Part shown: one piece after another, positions 15,272 through 21,989 of the stretch | How positions within the stretch are numbered: position 1 is the stretch's first letter | Layout of the letters: the number at the start of each line of letters is the position of its first letter | Assembly: GCA_049325475.1 (NCBI GenBank) | Contig: JBMOLN010000004.1 | Span: forward strand, 1 to 64,000 | Source: MWCR01 sp049325475 | GTDB lineage: Bacteria; Patescibacteriota; Patescibacteriia; 2-12-FULL-60-25 | Direction: 5' to 3' | Length of the DNA: 64,000 nucleotides | Program-made: the position numbers and the translations under genes | The notes under the pieces: generated by a model | Databases searched by the model: none | What the model was told of the DNA's origin: nothing | The model's input: only the letters and a program-made list of their open reading frames with translations

Positions 15272-16042
15272 TTATTTAATTATCGCCTCATGTTCTTTCC
15301 CGTCGATGACCAACTTGACAGTTTTGCCTGATAAGGATTCTGATTTTGTATCGCTGTTATCAGAAAGTCCCGTCTCTTTCAAAATTCCATACTCAATCTC
15401 CCCGCCTTCAAACTTTCCGCAGGTGATTGTCTTGTCTTGATCATCAACCTGTTTGCGCCAGTAACAGATACCGGCAAAAACTTTGTAGGCAGCTTTGAGC
15501 GTGAGCTTGCAGGTGATGGATAGGCCAGCCTTGATGCCCATACCAGCCTTGATGCCCTCGCCAGCCTCGATGCCCATACCAGCCTCGATGCCCTCGCCAG
15601 CCTTGATGCCCCAGCCAGCCTTGATGCCCATACCAGCCTTGATGCCCTCGCCAGCCTCGATGCCCTCGCCAGCCTCGATGCCCCAGCCAGCCTTGATGCC
15701 CGTGCCAGCCTTGATGCCCATACCAGCCTTGATGCCCATACCAGCCTTGATGCCCTCGCCAGCCTCGATGCCCCAGCCAGCCTCGATGCCCCAGCCAGCC
15801 TCGATGCCCATACCAGCCTCGATGCCCTCGCCAGCCTCGATGCCCTCGCCAGCCTTGATGCCCGTGCCAGCCTCCGCGATGATGTGACCTTTGACGTTCA
15901 GGCGGTCAAAGCGGACGTAGCCCAGGTTGGCTTCTATCTCGATGTTTACATCCGCGCCGAATTCAATTTCCGCGCCTATGTAATCTTTCCAGTACGAGTC
16001 GGATTGTTTGAAGTCTTTTTTTGTAAGTTTTATGGTTTGCAT
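15272..16042 (-). CDS. Phage protein with 20 hexapeptide repeats (beta-solenoid)
   Basis: 256 residues from the ATG at 16042 (an upstream GTG adds three). Residues about 1-57 are a globular cap; 58-175 are twenty tandem units of the form G-I-(E/K)-A-G-x, where x is only T, E, M or W; the last 80 residues are another cap with SGKTVKLVIDGKEHEAIIK. Regular I and A at every third position fits a tight left-handed or pentapeptide-like solenoid. Each DNA unit is 18 bp. Function unknown; similar solenoids appear in phage surface or replication-region proteins. It is flanked tightly by the zinc protein and the coiled-coil gene. Confidence 0.65.
   Translation of the reverse strand: MQTIKLTKKDFKQSDSYWKDYIGAEIEFGADVNIEIEANLGYVRFDRLNVKGHIIAEAGTGIKAGEGIEAGEGIEAGMGIEAGWGIEAGWGIEAGEGIKAGMGIKAGMGIKAGTGIKAGWGIEAGEGIEAGEGIKAGMGIKAGWGIKAGEGIEAGMGIEAGEGIKAGMGIKAGLSITCKLTLKAAYKVFAGICYWRKQVDDQDKTITCGKFEGGEIEYGILKETGLSDNSDTKSESLSGKTVKLVIDGKEHEAIIK
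15518..15871 (-). repeat. Tandem array of twenty 18-bp coding repeats
   Basis: About twenty direct repeats of 18 bp. Each unit varies in two places: the codon for E or K, and the codon for T, E, M or W. The Met variant is always preceded by GGT while the others use GGC, so neighbouring bases travel together and units appear to be copied as blocks. This kind of array is prone to change in copy number by slippage or recombination. Confidence 0.9.
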
Positions 16043-16044
16043 AT

Positions 16045-16605
16045 TTACCACGCGTTAGTCGGGAGTTTGACCTCCTCGGGAGCGATTGCGTACCGCTCGA
16101 TGATTGAGTTAAAAAATTGACTTGGTTTGAGATTGGGATTGGCGTCGATTGCGGATTTTATCGCTCGAATCATTCCGGCTCTGATTTGCATGTCATCGAG
16201 TTTCGGGATTTCGGCTTTGATCGGTTCTTGGAGTTTTGCGTCCGTTTTGACGTTCTCGTCGCCGTAGAGGCTGTAATCGTATCCGTCCTTGCCATGGGCT
16301 TGTTTAACCGCGATTTGACACTTGCAGGGGTGCATTTGTCCATCGGCCATGAGGATGAAGCCCATGCGGTTGCAAATTTTGCAGTAGTTGGCGGCGCGGT
16401 TCAGTTCAGTGCGCAAGTCGCCTTTTTTAACCTGCGTCTCCGAATCTTTCTCGATCTCGACGTATTTTTTTTGGACCGTATCCTCGCCGATTTTGATATG
16501 CGTTCCCTCGCGTTCGAGGTTGGCGTTCATCTGGCCGGCCTGCCAATCGTTCAAGGAAACGATTTTCTTACGGCCGTTGATTAAATATTTCAGCGTGTAG
16601 CTCAT
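16045..16605 (-). CDS. Phage protein with zinc-finger motif
   Basis: 186 residues. A central CKICNRMGFILMADG...HPCKC arrangement gives four Cys and a His suited to one zinc site. Before it lies a strand-rich segment (LKYLINGRKKIVSLNDW), after it a helical C-terminus with MIRAIKSAIDANPNLKPSQF. It overlaps the replication protein gene by 4 bp and ends 2 bp before the solenoid gene. Its place beside the initiator suggests a replication role such as helicase loading, but no family is recognised. Confidence 0.5.
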   Translation of the reverse strand: MSYTLKYLINGRKKIVSLNDWQAGQMNANLEREGTHIKIGEDTVQKKYVEIEKDSETQVKKGDLRTELNRAANYCKICNRMGFILMADGQMHPCKCQIAVKQAHGKDGYDYSLYGDENVKTDAKLQEPIKAEIPKLDDMQIRAGMIRAIKSAIDANPNLKPSQFFNSIIERYAIAPEEVKLPTNAW

Positions 16606-17396
16606 AATTCTTCGACTCTGATTAGTTTTTCAATTTGAATTGTGGGAATGGAATTTTTGTTATTTCGCGCCAGGTCTTCGTCGATGTACTTAGCCACGGT
16701 CTCAAGCGTCCACTTGAAGTTTGCATTGTTGACCAGGTAGTTCATGACCTCGTGAATGCGTTCGTAGCGATAGCCCTTGAGATTGCGTGCCGGCAATAAA
16801 TTACGCCGGACAAAACTTTGGGCCTGTTCGATGTTCTCGAAAACACATTGCTTGGCCTGGGCATAGAGTCCGATGATTTGGATTTCCTGTCTTGGATTGT
16901 CAAAATAACTTTGGTCGATTCCCCCCCGTGGCTGTGCCACGATTCCCCCCGTGGGGGGTAGGGGGGTTATCTTATCTTCTTCTTTAATCTTCTTAGAGGG
17001 TTCTTCTTTGGTCCCCCTTTTGGGGGGTAGCTCTACCCCCTTTTGGGGGGTAAGGTCATCCCCTTTTGGGGGGTAGCTTCTTTTTCTCTCTCTTACCCCC
17101 TTTTGGGGGGTAGCTTCCTCACACCTCGTAACCTCAATTTCGATGATATAAGTTTGACGATTGCGCTCTGTAACTTTGACTTTTAACCCCGCCTTTTCCC
17201 CATTTTCTTGCCAATATTTTAAGCCCTTACGAATAGTCTCTCTCTTACAGCCGATTTCATCCGCTAAGGTCTGCAATGAGGCCGTAGAGCGTCCATGAGT
17301 CATGAGTACATTAAGCACTCCAATGTTGGTTAAGCCATGACCACCGCGAATTATGTGGTTGGGTATGGCTGCGAATGGGTAGATTATCTTGGGCAT
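16602..17396 (-). CDS. Phage replication initiator-like protein with winged helix
   Basis: 264 residues. Residues about 20-85 form a winged-helix DNA-binding domain: HGLTNIGVLNVLMTHG, SLQTLADEIGCKRETIRKGLKYW. The middle (95-150) is a low-complexity linker encoded by DNA palindromes, and the C-terminal part (160-264) is helical. This layout, with the origin repeats inside the gene itself, resembles the lambda O initiator. Upstream and downstream genes are early functions. Direct homology to a named initiator family is not certain. Confidence 0.65.
   Translation of the reverse strand: MPKIIYPFAAIPNHIIRGGHGLTNIGVLNVLMTHGRSTASLQTLADEIGCKRETIRKGLKYWQENGEKAGLKVKVTERNRQTYIIEIEVTRCEEATPQKGVRERKRSYPPKGDDLTPQKGVELPPKRGTKEEPSKKIKEEDKITPLPPTGGIVAQPRGGIDQSYFDNPRQEIQIIGLYAQAKQCVFENIEQAQSFVRRNLLPARNLKGYRYERIHEVMNYLVNNANFKWTLETVAKYIDEDLARNNKNSIPTIQIEKLIRVEEL
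17013..17110. repeat. Four palindromic iteron-like repeats, candidate phage origin
   Basis: Copies of CCCCCTTTTGGGGGG at 17013-17027, 17036-17050, 17060-17073 (one C shorter) and 17096-17110. The first three start about 23 bp apart (roughly two helical turns), the fourth 36 bp later. Most are followed by TAG. Further G/C-run hairpins lie at 16918-16967. They encode the linker of the replication protein (TPQKGV, PPKGD, PPKRG). A protein-binding origin is inferred from the lambda O arrangement. Confidence 0.6.
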
Positions 17397-17481
17397 ATTG
17401 AGTTATCACCACCTCTCCGCTTTCCTAACCTACCGGCCAATATGGCCTCCGGTTTCGTACTTGCGGGAGAGGCAGTGAGGG

Positions 17482-17724
17482 TCATTTTTTTAAGCCTGCG
17501 AGGCTCAAGTCTTGCAAATCATCACGGATTATCTTTAGGTCTTTGTATTTTCTATCTACTTGGAAACTGACGATTCGGATGACTGCGGATAGTGTTTCGG
17601 GGTCATGCAGTGAATCATCCCGCCAGCCTACGAATACTTTTTTGAGGAAAAGGAGCTCGCGAATCTGTCCCATTTTTCGCGCTTCCATGTACCGCAGGTT
17701 GACCATTTGCTCGGCGATTGTCAT
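17482..17724 (-). CDS. Small phage protein, early region
   Basis: 80 residues, charged, mostly helical, with LRYMEARKMGQIRELLFLKK and SFQVDRKYKDLKIIRDDLQD. No domain recognised. It overlaps the end of the 3D-domain gene by 4 bp and precedes the replication gene by 85 bp; that spacer contains only a short GGCC-AATAT-GGCC palindrome. Confidence 0.45.
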   Translation of the reverse strand: MTIAEQMVNLRYMEARKMGQIRELLFLKKVFVGWRDDSLHDPETLSAVIRIVSFQVDRKYKDLKIIRDDLQDLSLAGLKK

Positions 17725-18437
17725 AAAATTTCAATTTCTGTAATGAACTTTCCAGCAGGGTTGGCGTTGACGAAGATGTCGAATGTCGGGCCGTTCCTCT
17801 TTTGCACCCACTCCGCCGTACGGTCTTCACAGGTGTAAACTTGACCGTTAATGCGTACTTTGGTGCCAAGAGGGATATTTCTCGGGCAAGCCACCGCGCC
17901 CTCGTATACGGGCTTACCTGAGGCCATGAGGCACAAGCCGTTGACTACGTTATGGCAGGAATCCGCCCTCGAGTACTCCGTGATTGTGGCCGTTATTCGA
18001 TTATCTTGACCGGAATCTCTCTCTTGGTCCCTGAAATAGTCTCTAGTTTCAATTCGATCAAAGCATTCAACATATCCGCTTGACTGTAGGCATGTTCTAT
18101 CAGAAGCCTCTGTCTGCGCTGAAGCTCTTTTATTTCGCCAAAGGTTTGACGAATCGAGCTTAAAAGTTGTTGTTGCTGATTCGATAAGGTATTCGTCTCC
18201 ATACTGGATATTAGGTTCGTTAATTATCTCCACCGCCTTGATTCCGTTGGCATGGAATAAGTAGGCGATGAGTGTTGCCACGAAAAGCGCGGCGAGGATT
18301 GGGACGGTACGATGTGCTTTGTTTTTGGCGTACCGTCCCTTTGTGTTTCTGACTGACATATTTGTTTTTGCGTTCCACGTGCCCTGTTCTTCACGCCGAA
18401 GCGCGGTTAGATAATCATTGGTATTTCTTCTTGCCAT
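17721..18437 (-). CDS. Membrane-anchored 3D-domain (double-psi barrel) protein
   Basis: 238 residues. A basic N-terminus is followed by one membrane segment (45-62, VPILAALFVATLIAYLFH). After a linker (about 70-150) comes a 3D / RlpA-like barrel: ITATITEYSRADSCHNV, GKPVYEGAVACPRNIPLGTKV, VYTCEDRTAEWVQKRNGPTFD, matching the three-aspartate family that binds or cuts peptidoglycan glycan strands. It is likely exported and tethered to the membrane. The linker DNA carries a second, different-frame ORF (17993-18202). Its start overlaps the upstream gene by 31 bp. A chromosomal protein of the same design lies at 41154-41717. Confidence 0.75.
   Translation of the reverse strand: MARRNTNDYLTALRREEQGTWNAKTNMSVRNTKGRYAKNKAHRTVPILAALFVATLIAYLFHANGIKAVEIINEPNIQYGDEYLIESATTTFKLDSSNLWRNKRASAQTEASDRTCLQSSGYVECFDRIETRDYFRDQERDSGQDNRITATITEYSRADSCHNVVNGLCLMASGKPVYEGAVACPRNIPLGTKVRINGQVYTCEDRTAEWVQKRNGPTFDIFVNANPAGKFITEIEIL
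17993..18202 (-). CDS. Possible overprinted gene nested in the 3D-domain gene
   Basis: 69 residues in another frame of the same strand, wholly inside the linker-coding part of the 3D-domain gene. It reads as a natural coiled coil: Gln-rich start (TLSNQQQQLLSSIRQTF) and a heptad-like run EIKELQRRQRLLIEHAYSQA. By contrast the host frame in this stretch looks irregular. No Shine-Dalgarno is evident before its ATG, so expression is uncertain. Nested lysis genes are known in phages, but this one is not recognised. Confidence 0.35.
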   Translation of the reverse strand: METNTLSNQQQQLLSSIRQTFGEIKELQRRQRLLIEHAYSQADMLNALIELKLETISGTKREIPVKIIE

Positions 18438-19054
18438 GACTTCACGCCTTTGATTTGTATACCGGCGTCAACCACGGCTTTGATTTTTTTCTCGTCGGGG
18501 ATCCAGTAGTCGTCCGGTAACTCATTAAGATCTTGGATCTCGAATCTCCACACTTTGCGGAATCTGGCTTTGCCGCTTTGCGACTGGACTTGTCTCGGAG
18601 CCGCTAAAGAGGCTTCGGCATGTTCTTCCGCGAGCTCGGTGATTTTGTCCGAGTCTCCCATTCTCACTGCCACCTTGGCCTCGGCCTCGATTTGCAGTCT
18701 CTTAGCTTCCGCTTCCTTGAAGACGACGCTATTTCGGTATGTGGTCATTCCGCGCCGTACAAGTAAGTCTGCGTCTTTGAGCGGTACTGTGGTTTTCTTA
18801 AATTCGTCATTTATCATTTTGACGTGGTCGTTTAATGGTTGAACCAGCTTTTTTCTGGCTGTTTCCGCGATGTCCACGCGCATTTTGATTTGTTTCAGGA
18901 ACTCGGCGGCTCTGACCTCGGCCTCGGGAGTTTGCACGTCGGCAATCTCTTTGGCCTTGGCGATGATTTTTTCCGCTTCATCGGTAATGCGGTTGATTTC
19001 TTCCATTTCTTTGGAAGACGGTGCGATTTTTAGATTGGCTCTTGGGGTAGGCAT
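18407..19054 (-). CDS. Coiled-coil phage protein that accompanies ERF/RecT recombinases
   Basis: 215 residues. A long helix (10-145) with KIIAKAKEIADVQTPEAEVRA, a segment KKLVQPLNDHVKMINDEFKK and many Ala/Glu/Lys, then a compact C-terminal domain: RKVWRFEIQDLNELPDDYWIP, DEKKIKAVVDAGIQIKGVKSW. This combination is a conserved phage protein found next to ERF or RecT genes; its precise action is not established. It starts 1 bp after the recombinase stop. Confidence 0.65.
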   Translation of the reverse strand: MPTPRANLKIAPSSKEMEEINRITDEAEKIIAKAKEIADVQTPEAEVRAAEFLKQIKMRVDIAETARKKLVQPLNDHVKMINDEFKKTTVPLKDADLLVRRGMTTYRNSVVFKEAEAKRLQIEAEAKVAVRMGDSDKITELAEEHAEASLAAPRQVQSQSGKARFRKVWRFEIQDLNELPDDYWIPDEKKIKAVVDAGIQIKGVKSWQEEIPMII

Positions 19055-19055
19055 A

Positions 19056-19799
19056 TTATTTGGGAATGGTTAATGCTTGAATGATTGCGGGGTAATTCGT
19101 CTCGATGAGTTCCATGCCTACCGCGTCCTTCACCGCTTTTTGCCAAGCTTCCTTGGTGTTGGTGTTGGGCTGTAAGCCGTGGGAGCGCATAAGTCTCATG
19201 ATTACGGCCTGCGGGGGTTCTTCTGTTTTCGAGGGTGCGGGTTGCGGTTCAATGACTGCGTCCGTATCTTCGTCGGCGGTCATGATCCCGAAAGCGTTGC
19301 AAAATGCGTATCTCTTCGCGAATGTGAGAGCGGCAGCCACCACTTGGCTGGCTGACATGATTTCGGTCTTGTTTCCGAGTGGAACCTCGAAGCTAAACTC
19401 TTCGGAGTGGCCGGCAATATGCTTGACCACGCAAGTGGATTTGACGCCGGTCTCCTTGGTCTCTGTCTTCACCGAGTAGCTGAACCCGTTATTTTTGAGT
19501 AGTTTTTTGACCTGCTCAACGATGGCCTCAATAGGCGCGTATTTGTAAGCCGTCTTACCGGCCTTGGTTTTGACCTCTTTGGTCTTTTGGATCTGCGGAC
19601 ACTCGGCTTGGAAGTCCGCCATAGCCGAGTCAAAAGCTTCTTTGGCTTGCTCGGCTCGTAACTCTCTGCGCATGGCCAGCAATCTCTCCATGGTGTCCAC
19701 CGGCACCTTTTTGGCGATTGCCTGGGCGATTAGAACCTCGGGATTGATGACTCCCGCGGGAGCCATTTGAGGTTCACTTTTAATTATTTTGTCTGTCAT
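19056..19799 (-). CDS. ERF-family single-strand annealing recombinase
   Basis: 247 residues from the ATG at 19799, chosen because the protein from there (MTDKIIKSEPQMAPAG) fits the family; the longer frame reads through the structured leader. Landmarks of ERF: RRELRAEQAKEAFDSAMADFQ, TAYKYAPIEAIVEQVKKLL, NNGFSYSVKTE, and SASQVVAAALTFAKRYAFCNAFGI. C-terminal 60 residues form a separate small helical domain after an acidic Pro-rich linker. It would anneal complementary strands during phage recombination or replication. First gene of the early operon. Confidence 0.88.
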   Translation of the reverse strand: MTDKIIKSEPQMAPAGVINPEVLIAQAIAKKVPVDTMERLLAMRRELRAEQAKEAFDSAMADFQAECPQIQKTKEVKTKAGKTAYKYAPIEAIVEQVKKLLKNNGFSYSVKTETKETGVKSTCVVKHIAGHSEEFSFEVPLGNKTEIMSASQVVAAALTFAKRYAFCNAFGIMTADEDTDAVIEPQPAPSKTEEPPQAVIMRLMRSHGLQPNTNTKEAWQKAVKDAVGMELIETNYPAIIQALTIPK

Positions 19800-19809
19800 A
19801 AGCCTAAAC

Positions 19810-19849
19810 GCGGTTAATACCGCAATAAGTATTAAAGGGGTGTTGCCCC
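19810..19849. promoter_or_regulatory. Operator-like palindromes before the recombinase
   Basis: GCGGT-TAAT-ACCGC (19810-19823) is a perfect inverted repeat lying 11 bp upstream of the ERF start. A second short hairpin GGGG-TGTTG-CCCC follows at 19837-19849. They sit where the early promoter should be, so a repressor or activator site is plausible. No confident -35/-10 pair was found. Confidence 0.35.
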
Positions 19850-19850
19850 G

Positions 19851-19930
19851 ATACGGAGGCCGGACCGCTGTCGATGTCCCATGCTTGACACATCGTGGTA
19901 TTAGCGGGGTTGGGATTCCGACCTCCATAT
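19851..19930. other. 80-bp long imperfect hairpin at the prophage edge
   Basis: The outer arms 19851-19864 and 19917-19930 pair over 14 positions with only two G-T wobbles. Inside are CCGCT (19865-19869) with AGCGG (19903-19907) and CGATGT (19872-19877) with ACATCG (19890-19895). Together they make one extended structure. It could be a structured 5' leader of the early mRNA, a replication or recombination site, or part of an attachment region. It does not fold as a tRNA. Confidence 0.5.
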
Positions 19931-19950
19931 CGAGGGCATAGGCTGGTATC

Positions 19951-19985
19951 AAAAAAACCCAACTTTGTTGTTGGGTTATTTTTTG
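19951..19985. terminator. Bidirectional terminator at the prophage/chromosome junction
   Basis: AACCCAAC (19956-19963) and GTTGGGTT (19970-19977) form an 8-bp stem with a 6-nt loop, with an A run on the left and a T run on the right. It would stop chromosomal transcripts entering the phage early region on the minus strand and the reverse. Confidence 0.75.
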
Positions 19986-20423
19986 GCTTAAATTAGATTA
20001 CTCGACGGCTCCAAAAATCATATATTGTGCGACGCCAGATGATCTTGCTTTTCTTCAATCTTCAATTAAATCAAGGATTACTTCTCTGCCGCTGAAATTT
20101 ATTATTTATTATTTATTATTTAATATTTATAATTTGGAATTTATTATTTTTTTTAGTTTTCCCCTACGGTCAAAAAAATAAAAAAAATGAAAAATGAAAT
20201 TAAAGAAAACTTAATTTATCTTTTTTAATTTTATTATTCTTAAATTAAGCGAAGCGCTCTAGCCTACTCTCTTGGTATGCAGAAGATCCTTATGCGTCGG
20301 AAAATAAATATTTAATTTTTTTATCATAAATGCAAAGAATATTGAGAATTTTTGAAGATGATCAGCTTGTGAATTCAGATTGGCCGGCACAAGATTTGAA
20401 GCTATTAAGCTTAAAGCTGAAAG
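19986..20423. other. AT-rich junction spacer without a gene
   Basis: About 440 bp with no credible ORF. 20098-20150 is a degenerate run of TTTATTAT words, and 20151-20250 is nearly all A/T. The change in composition from phage to chromosome happens here. An attachment site is expected nearby but cannot be picked without the other prophage end. Confidence 0.5.
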
Positions 20424-21125
20424 TTAGAGGCTCAAATAGTCTTTTCGCTCTGTTTGAGGCAGTTTTTCGATGGCATAGCGCAAGGCTGTGCGGGGCATTT
20501 TGGCTGCATTTTCATCCAGAAAGTTACGCAGTAATTTGATATCTTTTTTTCCAACCTCGCGCAGCATCCAGCCCACGGCTTTATGGATGAGATCGTGTTT
20601 GTCACCAAGAAGCATCTTGGCGATTTTGAGAGCCGGTTTGTTATCGCCACTGCGGATGAAAGTAAAAGTTGCCAGCACAGCAATGCGGCGATCCCAGAGC
20701 AGTTTTGATTTGGCGAGTTTGTCGAGAATTTTGACATCACCAAAACGGTAAAGATAATCACCGACAATTTGCGGTGTTGAGGTGTCAACCAAATCCCAGT
20801 TATTAATCCATTTGCTATTGGTTAGATATAGATTAAAGATTTTAGATTTCAGATCTTGATCTCCCTTTTGGTATTTACCGACTAAAAGTACAAGAGCCGT
20901 GAAACGTTCTTCATGAATTTTGCTGTGTAAGAGTTTGACGAGGTCATTTAAAGGCAAATTTTGGTATTTTTTGGCGATTTGACGCTGAAGAGGAACATTG
21001 AGTCCCAAAAAGACATCTCCTTCGCCATACTCCCCTTTTTTGGTCTTAAAAAAACGCTGACATAAATCAGCTTGCTTTTTATTGCCATGACGGCGCAATT
21101 CGGATCTTAATTTGCTTAAAGACAT
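20424..21125 (-). CDS. DNA alkylation repair protein, AlkD-like HEAT-repeat glycosylase
   Basis: 233 residues from the ATG at 21125. The protein is a run of HEAT-like helices: KQADLCQRFFKTKKGEYGEG, EERFTALVLLVGKYQKG, NNWDLVDTSTPQIVGDYL, DRRIAVLATFTFIRSGD, and DLIHKAVGWMLREVGKKD. The NNWDLVD segment and the W-M-L-R-E-V-G segment are characteristic of AlkD, which removes bulky or cationic N3/N7 alkyl bases without flipping them. An ATG three codons upstream lies in repeat-like DNA. A TACGAT sequence 7 nt before the start may be a -10 box. Confidence 0.85.
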   Translation of the reverse strand: MSLSKLRSELRRHGNKKQADLCQRFFKTKKGEYGEGDVFLGLNVPLQRQIAKKYQNLPLNDLVKLLHSKIHEERFTALVLLVGKYQKGDQDLKSKIFNLYLTNSKWINNWDLVDTSTPQIVGDYLYRFGDVKILDKLAKSKLLWDRRIAVLATFTFIRSGDNKPALKIAKMLLGDKHDLIHKAVGWMLREVGKKDIKLLRNFLDENAAKMPRTALRYAIEKLPQTERKDYLSL

Positions 21126-21176
21126 AAGTAACATCGTACAACGTACCGAGTACCGCGTACAACGTAGAGGTTGTTT

Positions 21177-21815
21177 TTATACGGGCGGCGATGGTGCCCA
21201 GATATTCAGGTCAATCCAGGCTTTAAAGCTGGCAAACCAGTCTCGGATTACGTGATACGCATAACCGTCATATTCACCGGTATCGGCGGCCACGCCCTTG
21301 GATTTGACTCCCAAGTGATTACAGAGATATAAAGCTCTTTTTAAGTGAAATTTTTGTGAAACGAGGATGGCTTCATTGATGTCATATTTATCATGAGCGC
21401 GTTTGCAGCTTTCATAGGTGCGGTAACCTTGGCCGTCGGTATATATTTTTTCCGGATTTACACCTTGATTTAAAAGATATTGCTTCATGACAAAGACTTC
21501 ATTCATGCGGTTTTTGCCATCATCGCCGGAAATCAGTATTATGGGCGCTTTGTTTTGGTTTAAAAGCTCGATACCTTTGTCTAAGCGATCTTGGAGCATG
21601 AGCGAAGGCGTCCCATCTTCTTTTAAAGATGCTCCCAAGATGATGATGACCGGCGCAGTATCCAATTTATCGGCTTTAACGATATTAAAAGCGTATTGCG
21701 ATCTTACAAAAGAAGTAATGACATTGATAATGATTATAAAGCACGCCAGCGAAATACCGGCGACGAATAATATTTTTACTCCAAGTTTTTTAATGTGTAA
21801 TTTTTTCCAGCGCAT
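21177..21815 (-). CDS. SanA/YdcF-like DUF218 membrane protein
   Basis: 212 residues from the ATG at 21815; longer starts exist upstream. A membrane segment near 12-35 (ILFVAGISLACFIIIINVI) is followed by the DUF218 domain: APVIIILGASLKEDGTPS, LMLQDRLDKGIELLNQNKA, PIILISGDDG, IYTDGQGYRTYESCKRAHD and EAILVSQKFHLKRALYLC. The family includes SanA and ElyC, linked to envelope integrity and lipid-carrier metabolism. It would face the outside of the membrane. Confidence 0.8.
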   Translation of the reverse strand: MRWKKLHIKKLGVKILFVAGISLACFIIIINVITSFVRSQYAFNIVKADKLDTAPVIIILGASLKEDGTPSLMLQDRLDKGIELLNQNKAPIILISGDDGKNRMNEVFVMKQYLLNQGVNPEKIYTDGQGYRTYESCKRAHDKYDINEAILVSQKFHLKRALYLCNHLGVKSKGVAADTGEYDGYAYHVIRDWFASFKAWIDLNIWAPSPPV

Positions 21816-21989
21816 AAATTTTTTTAAAAAAATGCGTATATATATTTGTGACGCATTTATTATCCACATGATGCAATAAACGCAATCAACTGTCAAACAA
21901 AACGAAGGCGTGCGTACGTGTTCCAGTTGATCCGTTTATCACGAGTTAGTTCTGGAGAACGGGTTAACGGATTAACAGGTGAACGCAGT

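Larger units (their letters stand above)
1..19950. mobile_element. Prophage of HK97-type siphovirus, right part
   Basis: All genes here run on the minus strand and form a recognisable phage order: recombination, replication, HNH, terminase, portal, protease, capsid, connectors, tail. Base composition is more GC-rich than the chromosomal genes after 20400. The left end lies outside the window, so integrase and repressor are not seen. The right edge is inferred to fall between the recombinase promoter region and the AlkD-like gene, near the bidirectional terminator at 19956-19977. No duplicated attachment core could be identified because only one end is available. Integration into the chromosome is supported by uninterrupted sequence across 19.9-20.4 kb; the only assembly gap is at 2253-2352. 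Confidence 0.85.

Noticed and set aside
15518..15871. Regular 18-bp repeats that could be taken for a CRISPR array
   Set aside because: No spacers, period is a multiple of three, and the frame is open throughout; it is a coding hexapeptide array.
19851..19930. Structured element considered as a tRNA serving as integration target
   Set aside because: It forms one extended hairpin; no cloverleaf with acceptor, anticodon and T arms could be drawn in either strand.
1..19950. Diversity-generating retroelement, often found in Patescibacteria and their phages
   Set aside because: No reverse transcriptase or template/variable repeat pair with adenine-specific changes is visible in the window.
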